From positions 1 through 15,934 of the forward strand of contig CALATK010000233.1 of NCBI GenBank assembly GCA_937891805.1: 15,934 bases of DNA, read 5' to 3'. Source of the stretch: an uncultured Fibrobacter sp. Lineage in GTDB: Bacteria; Fibrobacterota; Fibrobacteria; Fibrobacterales; Fibrobacteraceae. The notes beneath the pieces were generated by a model. The model was not told where the DNA came from. It saw only the letters and a program-made list of their open reading frames with translations, and made no database searches. Below are positions 6,914-14,079 of the stretch, piece by piece. The position numbers and the translations under genes are program-made. Numbering within the stretch: position 1 is the stretch's first letter; each line of letters starts with the position of its first letter.

Positions 6914-8343
6914 GTGCCTTTAGACAATTGCCCGATTGGTTACAGGTAGCTCTTGCGCGTATTTGCATTACGCAGCCTACACAGGTGCAACAATCTGCCC
7001 TTCCGCCTGCTTTGAAAGGAAAAGATGTACTGGCCACCGCTCAAACGGGAACGGGCAAAACCTTTGCTTTTTTACTCCCTTTACTGGTACATTTGACTGA
7101 ACAACCCGAAAAAAATGCGCTTATTTTATCTCCTACGCGAGAGCTGGCTCAGCAAACACAAGAAGCCTTGCAATCTTTGCTTGATGATGAAAAACAGATG
7201 CCCTGTGCGCTGATTATTGGCGGGGATAATATCCATAAACAATATGCCGCCTTGCGCCGTCATCCGCGGGTCATTATCGGTACGCCGGGGCGCGTGATAG
7301 ACCATATCGGGCGGAAAAGTATGAGCCTGAAAAATATCGGATTTTTTGTGTTGGACGAGGCGGACCGCATGCTGGATATGGGGTTTATACCGGACGTTCA
7401 AAAAATCGGTGCGGCAATGCCTGCTGTGCATCAAACATTCCTGTTTTCGGCCACCTTGCCAAAGGAAATTGAAAAGTTGGCGCAAGGGTTTTTAATAGAT
7501 CCCGTACGGGTGCAAATCGGCTCAGTGACGCGCCCTGTGGACTTGGTGTTGCAACAAATCGTGCGCTTGAGTACACGCGAAAAACTGCCCCAACTAGTGC
7601 ATGAACTTCAGGCACGTAAAGGCTCTGTGTTGGTCTTTGTCAAAAGCAAGCACGGAGCGGACCGCTTGGCTAAGCAATTGAAACAATACGGTTGCAAAGC
7701 CGGAGCTTTGCACGGGGACTTGCGCCAAAACCGCCGCCGGCAAGTGATGGAACAATTTAAAGAAGGGCTGTTGCCGGTGTTGGTGGCTACCGATGTGGCC
7801 GCCCGCGGGATAGACGTGGCGGATATTTCCTGTGTGATTAATTATGATTTGCCTCAATGCGCCGAGGATTATATCCACCGCATCGGCCGTACGGGCCGTG
7901 CGGGCAGTGTAGGGACGGCGCTTTCCTTCGTGACGGAAGATAAAGAAAAATGGACGGAAATTTGCCGTGTGTGCCGTTTGGGTAAAGTAACGGAGCTGAC
8001 CAAAAGCAGCCAACGCCTGGCCGCACCCAAATTTTTGCCGCAAGAGGCTCGCCCTAAGCCCAAAAAACCTGTTGCTGAGACCAAAGCAGCAGATCCTGTG
8101 CCCCTTCGGGTCAAAGAAACGGAGAAAAAAGTAGTGTTGGCTTTGCAACCTAAACCCGTTAAAAAGCAAGCTCCTATCCGTCAAACGTTACCGGAAAATG
8201 AAGCACAAAAAAATGGGTTTTCCGTCGTGCGCGTGGGGGGAAAGAAAACTCAACAGCCTAAGCCAACAACCAGAAAAAATAGTTTCCACGGTCCTGCCAA
8301 AAAAAACGGAAAGTATAAATTTTTCAAGCGAAAACGCAAATAA
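6910..8343 (+). CDS. DEAD-box ATP-dependent RNA helicase (RhlE-like)
   Basis: A 477-residue RNA helicase, probably acting in ribosome assembly or RNA turnover. RecA-like domain 1: Q-motif region PTQVQQSALP (23-32), motif I AQTGTGKT (44-51), Ia PTRELAQQ (75-82), Ib GTPGR (124-128), motif II DEAD (149-152) within VLDEADRMLDMGF, and motif III SAT (180-182). Domain 2: LVFVKSKHGADRL, ATDVAARGID (293-302) and HRIGRTGR (323-330). The RMLDMGF and VTRPVD contexts resemble RhlE-type enzymes. Residues from about 370 form a lysine- and arginine-rich disordered tail (ending FFKRKRK) that probably binds RNA. I use the ATG at 6910: it overlaps the ABC-F stop by four bases (ATGA) and has AAGGGGG just upstream, so translation is probably coupled. 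An upstream in-frame ATG at 6877 would add 11 residues inside the previous gene. Confidence 0.93.
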   Translation: MSAFRQLPDWLQVALARICITQPTQVQQSALPPALKGKDVLATAQTGTGKTFAFLLPLLVHLTEQPEKNALILSPTRELAQQTQEALQSLLDDEKQMPCALIIGGDNIHKQYAALRRHPRVIIGTPGRVIDHIGRKSMSLKNIGFFVLDEADRMLDMGFIPDVQKIGAAMPAVHQTFLFSATLPKEIEKLAQGFLIDPVRVQIGSVTRPVDLVLQQIVRLSTREKLPQLVHELQARKGSVLVFVKSKHGADRLAKQLKQYGCKAGALHGDLRQNRRRQVMEQFKEGLLPVLVATDVAARGIDVADISCVINYDLPQCAEDYIHRIGRTGRAGSVGTALSFVTEDKEKWTEICRVCRLGKVTELTKSSQRLAAPKFLPQEARPKPKKPVAETKAADPVPLRVKETEKKVVLALQPKPVKKQAPIRQTLPENEAQKNGFSVVRVGGKKTQQPKPTTRKNSFHGPAKKNGKYKFFKRKRK

Positions 8344-8370
8344 AAACCCCCACTATCAAGCGGGGGTTTT
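8343..8370. terminator. Bidirectional terminator after the DEAD-box gene
   Basis: AAAACCCCC at 8343-8351 pairs with GGGGGTTTT at 8362-8370 around a ten-base loop. T runs lie on the downstream side of both strands, so it can end transcription in either direction. It begins at the helicase stop codon. A two-way terminator implies that a convergent minus-strand gene should follow in the native genome. Confidence 0.85.
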
Positions 8371-8380
8371 ATATATTAGA

Positions 8381-8404
8381 TTATTTGATTTCGTAACAGT
8401 TGTT
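8381..8404 (-). pseudogene. Possible 3' tail of a lost convergent gene
   Basis: Read on the minus strand, 8381-8404 encodes Asn-Asn-Cys-Tyr-Glu-Ile-Lys followed by TAA. It lies directly behind a bidirectional terminator, where a convergent gene would be expected to end. A C-terminal Cys-Tyr is also seen in the pilin gene of this window (YCYP). This may be all that remains of a left-genome gene cut off at the junction. The evidence is only seven codons. Confidence 0.25.
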
Positions 8405-8405
8405 C
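8395..8405. other. Apparent junction between two unrelated genomes
   Basis: To the left, coding style is AAA-rich for lysine: 14 AAA to 5 AAG among the lysines of the last 85 or so helicase codons. To the right it is AAG-rich: 10 AAG to 2 AAA in the mutase fragment. The mutase reading frame is closed by TAA at 8394-8396, immediately before its homologous segment begins, and no start or ribosome site is present. No insertion sequence, tRNA or direct repeat marks the boundary. The simplest reading is a chimeric assembly. A genuine recombination is possible. Confidence 0.7.
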
Positions 8406-8738
8406 ACGGGTGTTTTGGTGGCGGCGGCGTTGGTGCTCAGCTGGATGGCGCACCATGACGGCGGTCCCGAGAAGTTTGTGGCTGAAAACCCCGCCTACGT
8501 GATGCCGAAGAAGAAGTTCGAACTCGGCGACAAGAAGGTGGCGGATATCCTCCCGAAGGTGAAAGCGGAATTTGCCGGCTGGAAGAGCGACGAACGCGAC
8601 GGCCTGTGGCTTGAGAGCGAAAAGTCCTGGGTGCATGTGCGTGCGAGCAATACGGAGCCGGTGATTCGCGTGATTGCGGAGGCGCCGACGGCGGAGGAGG
8701 CAGAAACCCTCTGCTCTAAGGTAGAAAAACTCATCTAA
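8397..8738 (+). CDS. Phosphohexomutase C-terminal fragment (PGM/PMM/GlmM family)
   Basis: The last 113 or so residues of an alpha-D-phosphohexomutase, the family that interconverts 1- and 6-phosphates of glucose, mannose or glucosamine. The fragment starts in a hydrophobic helix (FTGVLVAAALVLSWMA) that in intact enzymes follows the GRDG-like segment of domain 3. It ends with the domain-4 phosphate-binding loop VRASNTEPVIRVIAEA (about 78-93 of the fragment), matching the family's R-x-S-[GN]-T-E-P motif. The catalytic serine and metal-binding domains are absent because the frame is broken at the junction. A TTG at 8400 could serve as a nominal start but has no ribosome site and falls mid-domain. 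The codon style matches recBCD, so in its own genome this gene converges on recD. Substrate specificity cannot be assigned. Confidence 0.85.
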   Translation, partial: QLFTGVLVAAALVLSWMAHHDGGPEKFVAENPAYVMPKKKFELGDKKVADILPKVKAEFAGWKSDERDGLWLESEKSWVHVRASNTEPVIRVIAEAPTAEEAETLCSKVEKLI

Positions 8739-8765
8739 CCGTCGCTATGCTGCGGACTGTTTTTG

Positions 8766-8796
8766 AAAAAAGAGTGCTCGTTCGGCGCTCTTTTTT
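8766..8796. terminator. Bidirectional terminator between the mutase and recD
   Basis: AAAAAAGAGTGC at 8766-8777 pairs with GCGCTCTTTTTT at 8785-8796 (one G-T wobble) around a seven-base loop, with A and T runs on either side. It can serve both convergent genes. The recD stop codon (8795-8797) overlaps its distal edge. Confidence 0.85.
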
Positions 8797-10651
8797 ATAG
8801 TTCGATGCCTGTATCGCGTTCGATGACTGTCTCGCAGGCGGCCTTAAAGGTTTCGGGGGTGGCGACGATGGTCACGGTCTTTTTGGCGCGGGTGATGCCG
8901 GTGTAGAGAATCTGGCGATTCAGCAAGGGGTGCCCCATTCGGGTCGGCAAGAACATCAGCACATGATTGTATTCGGAGCCTTGAGCCTTATGGACGGTCG
9001 AGGCGTAGGCGAGCTCGAACATGTCTTTCGGGAACAGGCATGTCGGGTAAAAGACAAAGTCGTTGCCTTTTTTGAACATCAGATAACTTTCGCCCGATTT
9101 ATCGTAACAGAGAATGCACATGTCGCCGTTGTAGAGCCGGAAGGTTTTCTGGTTCTTGACGAGCATGAGCATCTTGCATGTTCTTTTGCCACGGCATTTT
9201 TCAAGGACAAGGCGTTCCATGAATTGGTTGATGAAGTCCGTACCGATGCCGCCCTGCCTTTCGGCAGAAAGAATTTTTGACCGCGTGCAAAATTCCCACA
9301 CCTTCTGACAATTTGCGTATTCTGCATCTTGCGGCGTGCACTGCTTTTGCGGATTGATTCGGCTTGCCGCATCTACAAAGTCCGAAAGGTAATTTTCAAA
9401 CCAGCGGGTAAGCAAGGCTTCGACTTCGCCACGGTAATTTTCGGCAGGCAATCCCAGCATCTGCACAGCGCTTCCTAGAACCCACGAGTTCAAATCCTTG
9501 AAACCAAAAAGAGTTTCGGCTTTTTCGAGGGAGGCGAGTTTCCCGATTTGGGAATTCTTGTCGAAGCGTCTCGAGACTGTCAATTTGACGGTAGAATTCG
9601 TCTTTACGCCGAGCAGGTCGCCAAGCACGGCGCCTGCATCTACAGGCGGCAACTGGTCCGCGTCGCCCAGCAGGAACAGCCGCACGCTCTTGGGAACCGC
9701 TTTCAGGAGAGCCCCAAAAAGCGAGATGTCCACCATGCTCGTTTCGTCGATGACAATGACCGCATTTTCGGGGAACGGATTCTGTTCGTCGTGAAAAAAC
9801 TTGTTCTCGTTCGGTTTGTAACCCAGCAGTCGGTGGAGGGTGTACGTTTCCGCATTCGCTATCTTGTTGTAAATTTCAAGATGGTTCTCGAATTCTTCTG
9901 AGCTGACCAGGTTCATGGAATTGACGATGCTTTCCTTCATGCGGTCGGCGGCCTTGCCGCTCGGGGCGGCCAGATACAGCGGGTAGGCAAGCCTGTCCGG
10001 GTGCTCGCAGTAAAGTTCCCGAAGCAAGAAGAAGATGACGGTCGTCTTGCCCGTGCCTGGGCCACCCGTGACAATCAAATTCTCGTTGACACCGCGCACA
10101 ATCGCTTCGGCCTGCTCCGCTTCGAGCCGTACCGGATTTCCGTTTGCGTCTTTTGTGAACGAGGCGACTTTTTCGATGCATTTTTCCGCGGCCCCTTTTA
10201 CCGGGGCGTGCGCCACAAAGAGCTCGCGGACTTTCTGTTCGACGTTAAGCTTGGAATAGAAATACTTGGTCGGGTAAAGGTAATTGTCCTTCAGCGTAAA
10301 GGGCTTCTTGAAAAAGGAATGTTCGTGCGCGCCTGCGCCGACAATTCCTTCGTAGCCGCCGTCGCTGATTTTTCTTGCCGCTTTCTGCAGGGTTTCCTTA
10401 TAGCAGGGAGCGCAAGGGATGGCGAAGTTTTCGAGCGTCTTCGAAAGCCTGGCTTCCAGTTTGCCAGAATCCAGCGGGATGCGCGTGTCGCCAAAATTCT
10501 GCCTGCAGAGCAAGAGGGCGAGCAAATCAAAAAGTTCGGAGTCCGCATCGGAGCAAAAAGCCGGAATCGCATCCATAAGACGCCTTTGCAGCGGAGTGAC
10601 GGCGCCACAGTCGACTAACGCATTCATCAAGTTTTCGTTGCTCTTGTCCAT
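8795..10651 (-). CDS. recD: Exodeoxyribonuclease V alpha subunit, RecD
   Basis: The 5'-3' superfamily 1 helicase motor of RecBCD, which unwinds DNA from double-strand ends. The product has 618 residues, close to the 608 of E. coli RecD. An N-terminal RecBCD-interaction domain occupies about 1-170. Motif I TGGPGTGKT (195-203), motif II VIDETSM (300-306) and motif III LLGDADQLPPVDAG (327-340) follow. C-terminal motif V region STVHKAQGSEYNHV and motif VI YTGITRAKKTV are both intact. The start codon is two bases after the recB stop and lacks a clear ribosome site, so translation is probably coupled to recB. Gene order recC-recB-recD on one strand indicates an operon that assembles a single heterotrimer. 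Confidence 0.95.
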   Translation of the reverse strand: MDKSNENLMNALVDCGAVTPLQRRLMDAIPAFCSDADSELFDLLALLLCRQNFGDTRIPLDSGKLEARLSKTLENFAIPCAPCYKETLQKAARKISDGGYEGIVGAGAHEHSFFKKPFTLKDNYLYPTKYFYSKLNVEQKVRELFVAHAPVKGAAEKCIEKVASFTKDANGNPVRLEAEQAEAIVRGVNENLIVTGGPGTGKTTVIFFLLRELYCEHPDRLAYPLYLAAPSGKAADRMKESIVNSMNLVSSEEFENHLEIYNKIANAETYTLHRLLGYKPNENKFFHDEQNPFPENAVIVIDETSMVDISLFGALLKAVPKSVRLFLLGDADQLPPVDAGAVLGDLLGVKTNSTVKLTVSRRFDKNSQIGKLASLEKAETLFGFKDLNSWVLGSAVQMLGLPAENYRGEVEALLTRWFENYLSDFVDAASRINPQKQCTPQDAEYANCQKVWEFCTRSKILSAERQGGIGTDFINQFMERLVLEKCRGKRTCKMLMLVKNQKTFRLYNGDMCILCYDKSGESYLMFKKGNDFVFYPTCLFPKDMFELAYASTVHKAQGSEYNHVLMFLPTRMGHPLLNRQILYTGITRAKKTVTIVATPETFKAACETVIERDTGIEL

Positions 10652-10653
10652 GG

Positions 10654-13600
10654 CTAGATAATCCCGCTGTAAAGTTTATTCAGTTCTTCGTAAGAGGTGA
10701 AGGTGCTCGACATGATGCCGGAGGTTTCGCCTTCGCTACAGCCCCTGAAGAATACGTAATAGATGCCGCCGAAATACTTCTCGAAAATCTGCTGTTCCGT
10801 CAAATTCCGGTAGAATCCTTTGAGCCAGCGAATAAGCACGTAAGAATAGAGAATCTGCTGCACGTCGTAGTGCCTGAACACCATGTGCTCTTTCATCGAT
10901 TCGTTCCCGTAATCGCCCAGCACGTCGGATTTCCAGTCGAGAATGCAGTAGCGGCCATCGCGGACAAACAGAAGGTCTATAAAGCCCTTGCAGTAACGGT
11001 CCAGAAGTTCCGTCCCCTTTACGCCATCCAGCGCCATGTGGAACGGAAGTTCGCTGCGGCGGTTTGCAAACGAGACTTCGTTCAGGGTAAACGATTCGCC
11101 CGTCTTTCGCGCGCCCTCGATTGTTTCCAGTTTGCCGTTCAGGGTATGCCAAACCATCTCGACTGTTCTTGCGAGCCACTGCGGGTGGTGTTCGATATCC
11201 AGGTTCTCGTCAATGAAGGACTTGCGAACCAGTTCCTGCAACGGCTTGAATTCGAGGGCCTCTGCGAGCGCGAGCTTGCCGACTTCTTCAAAATCGACTA
11301 GCTCGAAAATCTTGTGGATGGCGTTACCGAGTTCGGCGCCGCGAGGGTATTTGTCTTCGGCCGTTGGCGCTTCGTTTTCCGTTTTTGCCTTCGTGCTGTC
11401 GACTTCGTCTTTTTGCAGGCGGCCTTCGTCCGTTTCTTGCTCCTGCGTACCGTGAGCAATTTGCGAGTACGAGGTAGAATGCGGGAACTTGCGCCACACA
11501 TCAAGCGACTTGAGCGTTTGTGCGGCCGATTCGACACTTGCCGCCGAAACCGTTTCGGAATCTTTCTGCATCTGCTTCAAAATCGTGCGTACGGATTCCT
11601 TACGGTCCTTAAACTTTTTGTCTTCGACAAAATCGAAGAACTTGGCGTTCTCGGCTTTTTTGCAAAAGCCCTCAAGAATGTCTACGTACCAGTCCATCGC
11701 CTTGCAGCGGGCGCGCATTTTCCCGCTCTTGTCAGGCTTGAATTTCGGGAACCAGGGCAAAATCATCAAGTACGAGGCCCTGGTGAATGCGACATAGAAA
11801 AGCCTGCGCCATTCTTCTTCGGTTTCATGCTGGCAAATCTCTTTTCCGCCTTTTTCAAAAGTCATTACGCGGGAAAGGTCGCCCGACGGATTGTTGAAAA
11901 CATACGGCCCTGAAGACCCAACATGCCCGCGCTCGCTCGCGACCGAAATCACCACCGGGAATTCCAAGCCCTTGGAAGCGTGAATGGTCATGGTCTGCAC
12001 CACGTCGAGGTCGGTGCCCTTCGCCACGATGTTCGAATTTTCGAGGGCGTCTTCGCTACCGATAGCGAGGCCGTCCAAATGCCGAATCAGTTCTTCGAGC
12101 GAGGCGTTTGCCGTATAGAGGTATTCGATGGCGTAATCGCCCACTTGGCGAATCTTGTTCAGGCTCTGGAGCTGATCCGGAGCATTGAGCGACACAAGAT
12201 TGCTCGCATCGCTGTAAATGCATTCCTGCAGTTCGGCCCAGCGGCGCTGTTCTGCCAACGCATGCCACCGCGAAAAGATGGTAATAAACTGCGCACCGTC
12301 TTCGTCGGGCTTGAACGCATTGATGTAGTCCATGTCCTTGCCGAAAAAGTCCGTCATGAGCGCCGCATAAAGCAGGCTGCGGTTCCTGTCGGAATAGTCT
12401 TCGGCGTCGATGGCCCTGAAAAGCGCAGTCCATTCGGCGCATTCACGACTCCGGAACAGGTTCGCATCCATGTACCGCAAGAACGGGATGCCGGCCTTTT
12501 TCATACCATATTCGATATTGTCAAGTTCGGTACGGGTTCTAGCCAAGACGGCAAAATCCGAGAACTTGACATTGCGAAGTTCGCCCGTTCCCTTGTCCGG
12601 AATCTGGAGGTTCGTCTTGTCGCCCTTGAAAGAGCAGAGGTCCACAATGTTGTTGACCACGATTTCGGCGTAATCTTTCGGGTCTATATTCGGCTCGCTC
12701 ACCAAGAATGGCTTGATGACTTTTCCCTTGTAGGTCGCATCTTTTTTAGCATCGGTGGGGTTCTTCGACGATTCGAATTCAAAACCGAATGGCGGGAAAA
12801 GTTCGTTGCAGGCTTCAATCATCGCCTTGGAAGAACGCCAGTTTGCCGAAAGCACCTTGCCGTTTGCGATCTGGTCAACGGCGTTTTCATAAACCTTGAC
12901 ATTTGCCCCCTGGAAACTGTAGATTGATTGCTTGGGGTCACCCACCACCAGAATATGGTGCAATCCGTCGTCAGCGTCAAAGAATACGCGCTTGAAAATT
13001 TCCCATTGTAATAAGTTCGTGTCCTGGAATTCGTCGATGATGGCGAACAGGTATTTTTGCCGCAACGAATCTACCAGCGGAGAATCTTCATCAAGGACCG
13101 CCTTGTAGACGTTTCGAATCATGTCGTTGAAGGACTGAATCTTGCTTGTATTCTTGTGGAGTTGCCAGGCATCGAAAAGCTTGGGCGTGTATTCGTAAAG
13201 GGACTTGTGCAAAAGCAGCGTTTCGATACCGCCCGATTTTTCGTCGAGCAAAGCCTTCAAATCCTTGATGACGCCGAGGGCCGAATCCAGTTCCGAGCCG
13301 TTGCCCACGACATTGAACTTGAACGACGCGCCGTTATATAGGGCGAAGCCCTTTGTCCACGACGACACTGCCTTAAGCAAGTCGCCTGCCGTCTTGGATT
13401 TTGAAATGAGTTCGTCCTGGTGAATCTTGAGGATATCGCAGGCGGCATCTACACAGGGGATTTCCCTCAAGTGCGTAAAGTCTTCCGCTTCGGCCATGCA
13501 GCCGACATCGTCGAAGTCAATGTCTTTTGTGCCGAGGCGAAGTTCCATGTTTCCTGCAAAGCGGACCGTTTCGGGAATATAGCTTGCGATGGCGCCCTTC

Positions 13601-14079
13601 AGCAATTCCGTAAAACTATCCAAGTCGCCGTTGTATTTCACAAAGCACTTGAAAAGTTCTTCGTGCGCCCACACGTCGCGTATCGATTTTTGAATCAGTT
13701 CTTCTACGGCGCTCTCGTCAATCAGTTCCTGCTTCAAAGGCACGTCTGCTTCGTAGGCGAATTCCTGCGTCACCTTCTGGCAGAACGAATGGATGGTGCC
13801 GATGGGTGCGCCCTGGACATCGTGCAGGGCCTGCTGCAGGTAAATGTTTCCGCTATCCTTCTTGAATTCTTCTTCGATTTTTTTGCGGATGCGGTCCTTG
13901 AGTTCGCCGGCGGCCTTTTCGGTGTAGGTCACAATCAGAATCTGGTTCAGGTTCATTCCCTGGGCCACCAGCTTACCCACTACCTGCTGAATGGTGTAAG
14001 TCTTGCCCGTGCCTGCGGAGGCCGCGATAAAAAGGTTCTCGTTGCCGGTAAACGATTCTATATCGAAAACATTATTCAT
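10654..14079 (-). CDS. recB: Exodeoxyribonuclease V beta subunit, RecB
   Basis: The 3'-5' helicase and nuclease subunit of RecBCD, 1,141 residues (E. coli RecB 1,180). UvrD-type motifs: I AASAGTGKT (19-27), Ia IVTYTEKAAGEL (49-60), II AIIDEFQDTN (346-355), III VVGDPKQSIYSFQGAN (378-393), IV ANWRSS (412-417), V TMTIHASKGLEFPVV, VI RRLFYVAFTRA. The C-terminal RecB nuclease keeps GNAIHKIFE (His at about 922), FIDLL (Asp at about 1035), LDWKS (Asp about 1048, Lys about 1050) and QQILYSY, so both helicase and nuclease should be active. A charged linker of about 60 residues precedes the nuclease. Two in-frame ATGs are possible, at 14085 and 14079. I prefer 14079 because GGAGG sits seven bases before it and only one base before the other. 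The gene overlaps the recC stop by eight bases. Confidence 0.95.
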   Translation of the reverse strand: MNNVFDIESFTGNENLFIAASAGTGKTYTIQQVVGKLVAQGMNLNQILIVTYTEKAAGELKDRIRKKIEEEFKKDSGNIYLQQALHDVQGAPIGTIHSFCQKVTQEFAYEADVPLKQELIDESAVEELIQKSIRDVWAHEELFKCFVKYNGDLDSFTELLKGAIASYIPETVRFAGNMELRLGTKDIDFDDVGCMAEAEDFTHLREIPCVDAACDILKIHQDELISKSKTAGDLLKAVSSWTKGFALYNGASFKFNVVGNGSELDSALGVIKDLKALLDEKSGGIETLLLHKSLYEYTPKLFDAWQLHKNTSKIQSFNDMIRNVYKAVLDEDSPLVDSLRQKYLFAIIDEFQDTNLLQWEIFKRVFFDADDGLHHILVVGDPKQSIYSFQGANVKVYENAVDQIANGKVLSANWRSSKAMIEACNELFPPFGFEFESSKNPTDAKKDATYKGKVIKPFLVSEPNIDPKDYAEIVVNNIVDLCSFKGDKTNLQIPDKGTGELRNVKFSDFAVLARTRTELDNIEYGMKKAGIPFLRYMDANLFRSRECAEWTALFRAIDAEDYSDRNRSLLYAALMTDFFGKDMDYINAFKPDEDGAQFITIFSRWHALAEQRRWAELQECIYSDASNLVSLNAPDQLQSLNKIRQVGDYAIEYLYTANASLEELIRHLDGLAIGSEDALENSNIVAKGTDLDVVQTMTIHASKGLEFPVVISVASERGHVGSSGPYVFNNPSGDLSRVMTFEKGGKEICQHETEEEWRRLFYVAFTRASYLMILPWFPKFKPDKSGKMRARCKAMDWYVDILEGFCKKAENAKFFDFVEDKKFKDRKESVRTILKQMQKDSETVSAASVESAAQTLKSLDVWRKFPHSTSYSQIAHGTQEQETDEGRLQKDEVDSTKAKTENEAPTAEDKYPRGAELGNAIHKIFELVDFEEVGKLALAEALEFKPLQELVRKSFIDENLDIEHHPQWLARTVEMVWHTLNGKLETIEGARKTGESFTLNEVSFANRRSELPFHMALDGVKGTELLDRYCKGFIDLLFVRDGRYCILDWKSDVLGDYGNESMKEHMVFRHYDVQQILYSYVLIRWLKGFYRNLTEQQIFEKYFGGIYYVFFRGCSEGETSGIMSSTFTSYEELNKLYSGII

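Noticed and set aside
10001..10618. A 205-codon plus-strand open frame opposite recD
   Set aside because: Antisense shadow of the RecD N-terminal domain and Walker A region.
11923..12927. A 334-codon plus-strand open frame opposite recB
   Set aside because: RecB motifs run through the same bases on the minus strand. Long antisense frames are a by-product of the codon bias there, and no family motif is seen.
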